Source of the DNA: Candidatus Omnitrophota bacterium
Lineage (GTDB): Bacteria; Omnitrophota; Gorgyraeia; Gygaellales; Profunditerraquicolaceae
Assembly: GCA_016867095.1 (NCBI GenBank)
Contig: VGKK01000070.1
Coordinates: forward strand, 1-5,939
Length of the DNA stretch: 5,939 nucleotides
Direction of reading: 5' to 3'
In this document: piece by piece, positions 1 to 5,939 of the stretch
Numbering within the stretch: the first letter of the stretch is position 1
How the letters are laid out: each line of letters begins with the position of its first letter
Position numbers and translations under genes: made by a program
Notes under the pieces: generated by a model
Database searches by the model: none
What the model saw: only the letters and a program-made list of their open reading frames with translations
What the model was told of the DNA's origin: nothing

Positions 1-50
1 GTTACGGCAATCAGCTTATCGTCATCAATAATGAGAATATTACCGGCCAT
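1..50 (-). CDS. Receiver-domain protein, N-terminal fragment (second response regulator)
   Basis: Only the first 16 full codons and part of a 17th lie in the window; the gene continues past the left edge. The visible start reads MAGNILIIDDDKLIAV, the first beta strand and acidic triad of a CheY-like receiver. It closely parallels the N-terminus of the receiver gene just upstream (MSKNILVIDDDGLV), so the two are probably relatives or a duplicated pair. The ATG at position 50 lies one base beyond the previous stop codon and has a GGAG Shine-Dalgarno sequence ten bases upstream. Whether this is another stand-alone receiver or a larger regulator with an output domain (DNA-binding, sigma-54 AAA+, GGDEF) cannot be seen. 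The receiver identity is well supported by the motif; the rest is unknown. Confidence 0.75.
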   Translation of the reverse strand, partial: MAGNILIIDDDKLIAV

Positions 51-51
51 T

Positions 52-417
52 TTAAATATACTCCGTGATGGAATCCAGGAGTTCCTTGCTGCCGAAGGGC
101 TTTAAGATCACCTTGCCCAATTCCTGAGCTTCAATAGCGGCCTGGGAATCGGCGTATCCGGTGATAAAGATTACCGGGATATCCGGCTTATTTTTTGCCT
201 TTAAAATCTCCTTAATCTTTTTTACCGTCTGCACGCCGTCTATCCCCGGCATCCTGATGTCCACCACAATCAAGTCCACATGCGTGTCCTTTACCTTGTC
301 TATGGCGTCAAAGCCGTTATTTAAGGCGTCGGCGGAAAAACCCGTCTTAGTCAAAAGGTCGCATAAACTCTTTGTGACCAGGCCGTCATCATCAATCACC
401 AGAATATTTTTTGACAT
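52..417 (-). CDS. Single-domain response regulator (CheY-like receiver)
   Basis: This 121-residue cytoplasmic protein consists of one receiver domain and nothing else. Visible landmarks are the acidic residues D9-D10-D11, the phospho-acceptor D53 in VVDIRMPGIDG, the switch residue T86 in VIFITGY, and the conserved K106 in LKPF. It should accept a phosphoryl group from a histidine kinase, almost certainly the one encoded immediately upstream, whose stop codon is six bases before this start. An AAAGGA Shine-Dalgarno sequence inside the kinase's last codons supports the ATG at 417. With no output domain it must act by protein contact or pass phosphate on, as in Spo0F- or CheY/DivK-type proteins. 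The next gene is a second receiver, so a phosphorelay or branched pathway is possible. The family assignment is secure; the partner and target are inferred from position. Confidence 0.93.
   Translation of the reverse strand: MSKNILVIDDDGLVTKSLCDLLTKTGFSADALNNGFDAIDKVKDTHVDLIVVDIRMPGIDGVQTVKKIKEILKAKNKPDIPVIFITGYADSQAAIEAQELGKVILKPFGSKELLDSITEYI
61..64 (-). promoter_or_regulatory. Ribosome binding site for the second receiver gene
   Basis: Read on the minus strand this is GGAG, followed by ten A/T-rich bases and the ATG at 50. It lies within the last codons of the upstream receiver and supports the partial gene at the left edge as a real start rather than a chance ATG. Confidence 0.55.
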
Positions 418-423
418 AGATAA

Positions 424-2589
424 TTATTCCTTTACGGGCAGCTGAATGGTAAATACAGAGCCCTTATTAAGCTCGGACTGCGCGCTAATCGAGCCGTGAT
501 GCTTTTCTACAATAGACTGGCAGATAGGAAGCCCCAGGCCTACGCCCCTGCCCACATCCTTGGTGGTAAAAAACGGATCAAATATCTTGGGCATTATTTC
601 TTTGGGGATGCCCGCGCCTTCATCTTTAATTTTTATCTTTATCCACTCGCTGTTTTTTGCCAGCGATACAGTGATATCGCCGGAATTCTTTACCTGCCTG
701 ATAGCGTCGCGGGCGTTTAAGACAATATTGGTTATTACCTGCTCCAATTCGTTTTGATTGCCCATTACCGAATAATCTCCATCCGGGGCGTCAATCACAA
801 TCTTGATATTATCCTGCGCCAATTGATAGCCGACAAAAGAATCTACGCTCTTTAGCATATCCATTAAATTTACCGCGGAGATCTCGGCGTTTTCCAGGGG
901 CTTTTTGGCGTAAGTCATTAACTTACGCACGATAGTGCGGCAGCGCTTGGTCGCCTGCTCTATAAGTTCAAGGGATTCTTTATCCAGCTTATCGTCAATA
1001 GCGCCGGAATCAAGAAGCATCTGCACATTGGTCAATATCGCGGTCAGGGGATTATTAATTTCATGGGCCACGCCGCCGGCGAGGGTGCCCACTGTCGCCA
1101 TTTTTTCCGCCTGGATAAGCTGTTTCTGCACTGTTACCAATTCTTCCGTGCGCTTTTTTACCTGCTCCTCCATATTTTCATAAAGCAGGGCATTTTCTAT
1201 CGCCAGGGCAGCCTGGTTAGCCAGGAGGGAAAAAGTATTCAAATCCTCGGAAGAATAAACCTTGTCAAAGCGCTTGTCTCCCAGCACCAGGATGCCGATT
1301 AAGCGCCTATCCAGAAAACCCGGCACAATCACCGCGGCGTTTAAAAAGCGCATCTGTTCTTCCAGCCCGGTGAATATAATTTTGGAATTTTCCTGAGCCT
1401 TACGTTTTATTTCTTCGTAAACCAGGGGCTCCCTGTTTGTTTCAAACCAAAAAACCAGAGGATTCTCCCTGGTTAGCGAGGTTACCTGTCCTTTCTTCAG
1501 GTTGCGGCCGGCATCCAGCAGGAATTGCTCTGATTTGGCGTCAAATAAATATATTGCCGAGTGCGTGATGCGCACAGTCTTGGTCACCGTGTGCACGATT
1601 AAGCTCAATAATTTTTTGAGGCTGTGGATACGCGCCATCTCTCTCGCCGACTGCCTAAGTGTTTCCTGATAGCGGCGCTGCTCATAAAATAACCTGCGTT
1701 CGGCCTGGCGCTCAAGGAATATGTAGATAAACGGCCCAAGCGTGCCTAATGTTGCCATTAGTCCTAATGGTATCATCCACCAGCTCGCGTCAAAAACCTC
1801 CACCAGCCGGCCTTTAAACCAATTAGTAATGAGAAAGGGCGCGCCCAGAACCAGGGTATATACTGCCACGAATATGCCGGTGCGGGTAATGGCCACGCGG
1901 ATATCCAGGAGGCGGTAGCGTAAAATCGCGTAACTCATCATCAAAAAGTAGAGCGGGACGGCAAAATTAAAGATAGGATAAAAACTTATGCCGAAACACG
2001 GCAGAAAAGACGCCCCTCCGCCGGCAAAACCCAGGGCTGCGGCAATAAAGAAATATTTCAACTGATTGCGCTTCAGGCCGGTGATTTCTTTGTAATGTTT
2101 CAACAATTCCCAGTGCCCGTAGATAACCCAGCCAAAAAACGTGAAAATTATAAAAAAGATGAGTAATGGGCCGGGCGGATAAATAAAATATACCGGCGTA
2201 ACCCATTTCATCTCTGTAAAATACAGGGTGCAGCTATTGATGAATAATTTTTTAAAGAAGAAGTTGGATGCTAAGTACAGGAGGGTTAAAAAAGCCGCTA
2301 AGCGGATAAAAAACCTGTGCTGAATACCCAGGAATTCATAGACCAGGCACACGAATAAAAATGGCAGCAGGATGATGCCTATATAGGCGATTTGCCACCA
2401 GAAGAAAGCTTTGGCAGCGTCCTTGGCATAGCTGACCATAGCCGCGCCAAACCCGTAAAAAGCCGCGCTGACCGCGAATAAAGACCATAGCCTGGCCAGC
2501 CTGTTGCGATAGCCCTTAATATAAACAAAAACAGCCATAGACAGGCTGGTAACGCCGGTTAAAATGCTGGAGATGCCGTATAAGTTCAT
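424..2589 (-). CDS. Membrane sensor histidine kinase (multi-TM sensor, GAF, HisKA, HATPase)
   Basis: This 721-residue protein is a complete two-component sensor kinase. Hydrophobic stretches at roughly 4-26, 33-54, 62-87, 93-113, 139-158, 178-198, 203-223, 237-256 and 270-292 give about nine membrane segments. The first part resembles the 7TM N-terminal region of histidine kinases, including the RYRLLDIRVAITR junction typical of such proteins. A GAF-like domain follows at about 320-468, then a coiled-coil linker (470-498) with KMATVG leading into the H-box GGVAHEINNPL with phospho-accepting H509. The ATPase domain shows the N-box (N621, N625), G1 DEGAGIP (656-662), F-box FDPFFTTK (670-677) and G2 GVGLGLP (682-688). 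No receiver is fused to it, which fits the two separate receiver genes downstream. Its start overlaps the oxidoreductase stop as ATGA. The domain order resembles PrsK-type kinases, but nothing here proves that link. The signal sensed is unknown; a membrane or lipid cue is an inference from the neighbours. Confidence 0.95.
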   Translation of the reverse strand: MNLYGISSILTGVTSLSMAVFVYIKGYRNRLARLWSLFAVSAAFYGFGAAMVSYAKDAAKAFFWWQIAYIGIILLPFLFVCLVYEFLGIQHRFFIRLAAFLTLLYLASNFFFKKLFINSCTLYFTEMKWVTPVYFIYPPGPLLIFFIIFTFFGWVIYGHWELLKHYKEITGLKRNQLKYFFIAAALGFAGGGASFLPCFGISFYPIFNFAVPLYFLMMSYAILRYRLLDIRVAITRTGIFVAVYTLVLGAPFLITNWFKGRLVEVFDASWWMIPLGLMATLGTLGPFIYIFLERQAERRLFYEQRRYQETLRQSAREMARIHSLKKLLSLIVHTVTKTVRITHSAIYLFDAKSEQFLLDAGRNLKKGQVTSLTRENPLVFWFETNREPLVYEEIKRKAQENSKIIFTGLEEQMRFLNAAVIVPGFLDRRLIGILVLGDKRFDKVYSSEDLNTFSLLANQAALAIENALLYENMEEQVKKRTEELVTVQKQLIQAEKMATVGTLAGGVAHEINNPLTAILTNVQMLLDSGAIDDKLDKESLELIEQATKRCRTIVRKLMTYAKKPLENAEISAVNLMDMLKSVDSFVGYQLAQDNIKIVIDAPDGDYSVMGNQNELEQVITNIVLNARDAIRQVKNSGDITVSLAKNSEWIKIKIKDEGAGIPKEIMPKIFDPFFTTKDVGRGVGLGLPICQSIVEKHHGSISAQSELNKGSVFTIQLPVKE
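428..433 (-). promoter_or_regulatory. Ribosome binding site for the single-domain receiver
   Basis: Read on the minus strand this is AAAGGA, ten bases before the ATG at 417. It is embedded in the last codons of the kinase (encoding VKE), so receiver translation is probably tied to ribosomes finishing the kinase. Confidence 0.6.
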
Positions 2590-3893
2590 ATTGGCTCTTT
2601 AATTAAATTCTTAGCGAATTTTTTAGCAAGGGCAACTATGGTTACTATGGGCGGCAGGCCCGGGGCAACCGGCAGGACGCTGGCGTCGCAGACAAAAAGC
2701 CCCTTCATCTTTGTCTCCAGATTTTTGTTCACCACCTCGCCTATGGCCGCGCTGCCGCCGGGATGCGCCCCGCGGATTCTGGTAGTAACAATAGTCTTCG
2801 GGTCAGCGCCGGCAGCGAGTAAAATCTTACGGGAAATCTTCGCGGCCTGGGCTAATTTGCGTAAATCCTTGCGCGTGGCCTTTTTTTCTATCTTGCCGTC
2901 GGGATAAACCCTGCCGCGGGAGTCATCACTAATCTTGGCCATAATCCCCAGCATCCGGTTATGGTGCAGGGCGATTTTTAAATTACGGCGCAGCGGCACC
3001 GGGACTACTGACGCCAAGGCAAACGGCGGGTCAATAAAGGGGGATAGAATAAAACCCTGGCGGCTGTGGTAGACTGCCGCCATAGTCAGCTCTTTAGCTA
3101 AACCGCTATCCTTAGCCAGGCCGATAGTGACGGTAAAAAGGTCTAAAAATAACTTCCTGCCTGCCTCAATTTTTGAATTCTGCAGGATTATTGGCGTGCC
3201 GATACCGCCGGCAGCCAGGATGACCTTATTGGCGTAGAACCGGATTTTTTTGCCTTTATGGTCCAGCCCTTCCACGCCGATTGCCCTGTTCCAGGAAGTC
3301 AGTACTCTGGTTACGGTTATGCCGGTGATTAAGGAAGCGCCGCGCTTTTGGGCAAGCTTCAAGGGCGCCAGGGCGCTCCACTTGGCGCAAGTTCGGCAGC
3401 CAACCACGCAATTGCCGCAGGATACGCACCTTTTAAAATTGACCAGCTTCGGCATAGGAGACATCTTTGCCCCGATTTTCCGGGCTGCCCGCATAATTCT
3501 CCTGGTGGCTGGGCCAAGAAATTTTTCCGGGACAGGCCTTGTGCCAAGCTCTCTTTCTGCCGCGGCAAACTCTTTACTTAAATCAATGCCGATTTTTTTT
3601 AATTTATCTTCCAAAGACCTGACGGCATTGCCGCAGCTGACCACCGACGTACCGCCGGCCATAATCGTGCGATAATAAAAAATGCCTTCCCTGGACTTGC
3701 TCCATAATCCGCACTTATCGTAAAGCCGGAAACAAAGAAACTCCGAGCCCATCTGTTTTAAGGAAACAGCCGGCCCCTTTTCTATGATTAAAATTTTTCT
3801 GCCTTTTTCTGCCAGCTCTTTGGATAAGCTCGCCCCGCCCACTCCTGAGCCGACAATAATAATATCGGCGCTGATTGCCAGTTTACGCGACAT
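2586..3893 (-). CDS. GMC-family FAD-dependent oxidoreductase with five-cysteine cluster
   Basis: This 435-residue flavoprotein probably oxidises or reduces an alcohol/aldehyde group on a hydrophobic substrate. The N-terminus has the FAD Rossmann fingerprint VGSGVGG (G15, G17, G20) with E38 ending the second strand (ILIIEKG). The AGGTSVVSCGN stretch (79-89) matches the GMC flavin-attachment region, and VILAAGGIGTP (224-234) the second family signature. The C-terminus carries HPGGSAAIG (H377) followed by LFVCDASVLP and TIVALA. Residues 156-169 hold C156, C159, C162, C166 and C169, the CxxCxxCxxxC pattern seen in long-chain alcohol oxidase-like GMC proteins, here with an extra cysteine; it may bind an Fe-S cluster. 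It is shorter than most GMC enzymes (usually over 500). The position usually filled by the second active-site His/Asn reads P414. The start overlaps the AAR stop by 11 bases. Acting on fatty aldehyde or alcohol is inferred from context; a fatty-acid photodecarboxylase or sterol-type role is not excluded. Confidence 0.85.
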   Translation of the reverse strand: MSRKLAISADIIIVGSGVGGASLSKELAEKGRKILIIEKGPAVSLKQMGSEFLCFRLYDKCGLWSKSREGIFYYRTIMAGGTSVVSCGNAVRSLEDKLKKIGIDLSKEFAAAERELGTRPVPEKFLGPATRRIMRAARKIGAKMSPMPKLVNFKRCVSCGNCVVGCRTCAKWSALAPLKLAQKRGASLITGITVTRVLTSWNRAIGVEGLDHKGKKIRFYANKVILAAGGIGTPIILQNSKIEAGRKLFLDLFTVTIGLAKDSGLAKELTMAAVYHSRQGFILSPFIDPPFALASVVPVPLRRNLKIALHHNRMLGIMAKISDDSRGRVYPDGKIEKKATRKDLRKLAQAAKISRKILLAAGADPKTIVTTRIRGAHPGGSAAIGEVVNKNLETKMKGLFVCDASVLPVAPGLPPIVTIVALAKKFAKNLIKEPI

Positions 3894-5454
3894 TGGCCGC
3901 CTGCCTTACTTTAGTAATCATCTGTGTATCCACCAGCTTGTCCCCCCAGTAAAAATCCGCGACTTCAAAGCCGTGTTTTTTGCCTAATTGGGTTATTTCA
4001 TTTATTTTTTCCGCGGTAATATTGCCCCGGCCAAAACTGAAGTTTTCATAGCGCCTTTCCAAAGCCAGGATAATCGCTTCGGCAAAACACCCGTAAAGAG
4101 TGTCCGGCGAGGGCAGGCCAGTGTCCACGGGGAAAGTAATCGGCGTGGGAGACTTAGTCAGGCCTCCGGAAAAAATGAGTATGTCCTGCCGTGTTATCGG
4201 CGCGTAAGAAATATTCTTGGGATAGCCTACATCGCAGACTATCGCCCCGGGCTTGAACCAGTCAGTCTTCAGGATAGACGCCGAAACGCTGGCCACGGCA
4301 ATAATAATATCCGCGCCCTTAACCGCCGCTTCATTATTGGTGGTGGCGATAATCTTGGCCTTATTCTTCTTGGATAGCTCTTTATTCAGGCGCTTAAGGT
4401 TATCCTTGTTCCTGCCGGTGATAGTTAATTGTTTTACCTCGTCTGCCAGCACCCTGGCGCAGCCGCTGCCGATGTCGCCGGTGCCGCCGACAATGGTAAG
4501 ATTAGTTTTGCTGATATCTAAATCTAAAAGCCTGGATGCCTTGCGCACCCCCTCTATGACCATCCCAGCGGTAAAGGTATTGCCCGTTGTTACCGGCACA
4601 TCCACCTGCCCGGCAATCTCCTGGCCGATTCTTTCCGCCACTATGGAAGTAAAACCTCCCAGGGCGACCACGCCTACGCCGTATTTTTCCGCGATTTTGC
4701 AGGCCTTGACCACTTTGGCAAATATCGCCCACATATCTTTTTCTACCATATCCGGAATAAATGTCGCCAGGATAAAACGGCCGTTTGTGACTGCCCCGGT
4801 CTTGGATTTAAATTCCACCACATCGTGCATTTTAAAAGACGGAGTAATGTTGAAAAGCTGGCTGATAAATTCCTTGGAAGGCATTTTGAAATTGGGGTTG
4901 AGCATCTTCAGGCATCTTTCCAGATGGCGGAAATTATAAAAATGTCCGATTACTCCGAAACCGGCAATCTTATCCTTGTCCCCATGCTTATAACTGAAAT
5001 AGCGGACAGAGATTAAGCGGCGCTCCAGGGCCTCCAATATCGCCTCAAAATTCTTAGTCAGTAATTTCTGAATGTGGGCGTTGGCAAAATCCTGGATGGC
5101 CGGGATGCCGACCTTGAGGTAAACATTTACGCTTACCTCGGTCCCTTCGGGCAGCTCCCTGAACTGCCATTCTCCGTCAAATTCTTCCAGGTCCCCTTCT
5201 ATGGCCTTAAAATAAATGGTATTTTCCTTAAGCCAGAGCACATCTTCCTCTGTCCAGCTGATGGGGACGCTGTCCAGCTGCACCCGCCACTTGGTTCTCA
5301 TCATATTGCGCGTTTTTTCAATAACCTGCACATCCTTTACGCAAGGCACATACCCCGGGAATTCCCAGACCCGGGTAAGCAGGCGGATGACCCGCCATTT
5401 CCTGGCGGGGATAACCTTGGATAATTTTATCTCAATTAAGTCATTGTCTGGCAT
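3883..5454 (-). CDS. aar: SRPBCC domain fused to long-chain acyl-[ACP] reductase (fatty aldehyde-forming)
   Basis: This 523-residue protein has two parts. Residues 5-150 look like an SRPBCC/START (polyketide cyclase, COQ10-like) fold, which forms a hydrophobic pocket. Residues 164-510 match cyanobacterial acyl-ACP reductase from end to end and at its usual length of about 340. Matching stretches are FGVIGH (166-171), VVALGGFTSIV (262-272), TTGNTFTAG (289-297), the NAD(P)H loop GGTGDIGS (323-330), VCDVGYPKNI (406-415), GCFAEA (455-460) and YENFSFGRGNIT (469-480). C456 lines up with the acyl-thioester cysteine (C294) of the Synechococcus enzyme. The expected reaction is acyl-ACP (or acyl-CoA) plus NADPH giving fatty aldehyde. 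I chose the ATG at 5454 because AGGAGA lies six bases upstream; the frame is open 21 codons further to 5517, but those residues overlap the acyltransferase gene and look uninformative. Neighbours are an acyltransferase upstream (14-base overlap) and a GMC flavoenzyme downstream. Family assignment is by recalled motifs; the fusion's role is inferred. Confidence 0.88.
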   Translation of the reverse strand: MPDNDLIEIKLSKVIPARKWRVIRLLTRVWEFPGYVPCVKDVQVIEKTRNMMRTKWRVQLDSVPISWTEEDVLWLKENTIYFKAIEGDLEEFDGEWQFRELPEGTEVSVNVYLKVGIPAIQDFANAHIQKLLTKNFEAILEALERRLISVRYFSYKHGDKDKIAGFGVIGHFYNFRHLERCLKMLNPNFKMPSKEFISQLFNITPSFKMHDVVEFKSKTGAVTNGRFILATFIPDMVEKDMWAIFAKVVKACKIAEKYGVGVVALGGFTSIVAERIGQEIAGQVDVPVTTGNTFTAGMVIEGVRKASRLLDLDISKTNLTIVGGTGDIGSGCARVLADEVKQLTITGRNKDNLKRLNKELSKKNKAKIIATTNNEAAVKGADIIIAVASVSASILKTDWFKPGAIVCDVGYPKNISYAPITRQDILIFSGGLTKSPTPITFPVDTGLPSPDTLYGCFAEAIILALERRYENFSFGRGNITAEKINEITQLGKKHGFEVADFYWGDKLVDTQMITKVRQAANVA

Positions 5455-5939
5455 AGAGCATCTCCTGTATGGCATTTCTGATTTTAGCAATACCGTCCTG
5501 TAAATATAGGTCGTCAATCATATCGTCAAATTCCTTTAAGAGGTATATCGGCGCTCCTATCTTTGCCTTTATCGGGATAAAAAATCTGGGAAAATAGCTT
5601 GTCCTGGGCAGCGCCTGAAAAGTCCCGAGGATGGCGCAGGGCACAATGGGCCTGCCGGTCTTAATCGCTAAAAGCGCCGCGCCCCTTCTGAATTCTCTTA
5701 AGCTCCCGTCGCGGCTGATACTGCCCTCAGGGAAGAGGCCGACATTTTTTCCCTCTGCCAATAAAGAAACGGCCTGCTCGGAAATGCTGCCGGCAGGCAA
5801 GGCGTCTATTAACCGGAAGAACCACCTCAGCCAAAATATCCGGTAAAGGCCTCTAAATGCTATCCAGTAAGTTTTTTTAGGAATTGCCGCTCCGATTACC
5901 AGGGTATCCATATAGCTGAAGTGGTTAGCCACCACGATA
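5441..5939 (-). CDS. PlsC-type acyltransferase, 3' part (5' end outside window)
   Basis: The frame runs off the right edge, so only the last 165 or so residues are seen. It begins inside the family's first motif: the acyltransferase box NHFSYMD (the HX4D catalytic pair) is encoded at about 5906-5926. LFPEGSIS (motif III, FPEG) follows about 60 residues later, then EFRRGAALLAIKTGRPIVPC (motif IV region). These identify a lysophosphatidate/1-acylglycerol-phosphate acyltransferase-like enzyme, normally membrane-associated, moving an acyl group from acyl-ACP or acyl-CoA to a lysolipid or another hydroxyl. Unusual points are EGSIS where EGTRS is common, and no clear Gly-x-x-x-x-Arg of motif II (the region reads RLIDALPAGS), so the acceptor may not be lysophosphatidate. 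The GTG codon at 5935 is an internal valine, because catalytic residues follow almost at once and the frame stays open upstream. The gene overlaps the downstream reductase start by 14 bases, indicating one transcript. Confidence 0.88.
   Translation of the reverse strand, partial: IVVANHFSYMDTLVIGAAIPKKTYWIAFRGLYRIFWLRWFFRLIDALPAGSISEQAVSLLAEGKNVGLFPEGSISRDGSLREFRRGAALLAIKTGRPIVPCAILGTFQALPRTSYFPRFFIPIKAKIGAPIYLLKEFDDMIDDLYLQDGIAKIRNAIQEMLYARQ
5461..5466 (-). promoter_or_regulatory. Ribosome binding site for the SRPBCC-AAR gene
   Basis: Read on the minus strand this is AGGAGA, six bases before the ATG at 5454. It lies inside the 3' end of the acyltransferase gene and decides the reductase start over the upstream in-frame ATGs at 5475 and 5517. 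Placement within the preceding gene suggests translation coupled to it. Confidence 0.75.

Noticed and set aside
424..2589. Naming the kinase PrsK (PEP-CTERM/exosortase system).
   Set aside because: The domain order is similar, but the partner here is a single-domain receiver, not the sigma-54 activator PrsR, and no exosortase or PEP-CTERM gene is visible.
3250..3675. A 141-codon plus-strand frame, plus shorter overlapping frames on both strands.
   Set aside because: These are shadows of the GMC oxidoreductase gene, lacking recognisable motifs and a supported start.
2586..3893. Assignment of the GMC protein as a fatty-acid photodecarboxylase.
   Set aside because: The GMC fold and fatty-acid context make it tempting, but the cysteine cluster points to the alcohol oxidase/dehydrogenase-like branch, and I see no diagnostic photodecarboxylase residues.
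4253..4939. A 228-codon open frame on the plus strand.
   Set aside because: It lies wholly antisense to the acyl-ACP reductase, which has family-wide motif conservation. The plus-strand product is low-complexity and resembles nothing I know, and it has no operon context.
5251..5280. A ten-base direct repeat (TGTCCAGCTG) spaced 20 bases apart.
   Set aside because: It falls inside the SRPBCC coding region and reflects similar codons for QLD and SWT. There are only two copies and no regulatory context.
5455..5517. A longer N-terminus for the reductase starting at 5517 or 5475.
   Set aside because: It would overlap the acyltransferase gene by 35-77 bases and has no clear Shine-Dalgarno sequence. 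The ATG at 5454 has AGGAGA at ideal spacing, and the SRPBCC domain begins right after it.
5933..5935. GTG as the start codon of the acyltransferase.
   Set aside because: The catalytic NHxxxxD motif begins three residues later, so the N-terminal part of the domain would be missing. The frame is open to the window edge, so this is an internal valine.
1..5939. Internal promoters, rho-independent terminators, CRISPR arrays, tRNA/rRNA genes, insertion sequences or riboswitches.
   Set aside because: Almost every base is coding, gaps are six bases or less, and I saw no hairpin followed by a T-run in the transcribed sense, no repeat array and no RNA-gene-like segment.

Overview
The window is about 5.9 kb of bacterial DNA with moderate G+C. 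It is completely packed, and every gene I accept is on the minus strand, so transcription runs from the right end to the left end. Genes overlap or sit within a few bases of each other, and no gap exceeds 6 bases. This looks like the interior of one operon, because no promoter, terminator, RNA gene, repeat or mobile element is visible. The protein style (compact genes, Lys/Ile-rich, sensor kinases and stand-alone receivers) would fit an uncultured environmental lineage such as Omnitrophota or a deltaproteobacterium-like group. That is an impression from sequence style, not a placement.

In transcription order the layout is as follows. (1) The 3' part of a PlsC-type 1-acylglycerol-phosphate acyltransferase, cut by the right edge. 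(2) A 523-residue fusion of an SRPBCC/START-like lipid-binding domain to a full-length homologue of the cyanobacterial long-chain acyl-[ACP] reductase (AAR), the enzyme that makes fatty aldehydes for alkane biosynthesis. (3) A 435-residue FAD-dependent GMC-type oxidoreductase with a five-cysteine cluster, resembling long-chain alcohol oxidases/dehydrogenases. (4) A 721-residue membrane sensor histidine kinase (multi-TM sensor, GAF, HisKA, HATPase). (5) A 121-residue single-domain response regulator. (6) The first 17 codons of a second receiver-domain protein, cut by the left edge.

The first three genes form a plausible lipid-modifying set: an acyltransferase, an acyl-ACP to fatty-aldehyde reductase carrying its own hydrophobic-ligand domain, and a flavoenzyme acting on alcohol or aldehyde groups. 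No aldehyde-deformylating oxygenase is in view, so fatty alcohol, wax-ester or ether-lipid products are more likely than alkanes. The product is inference. The last three genes form a two-component module joined to the lipid genes by a 4-base ATGA overlap, which suggests co-expression and perhaps that lipid or envelope state is the sensed signal. The most noteworthy item is the SRPBCC-AAR fusion with its non-cyanobacterial-looking context.
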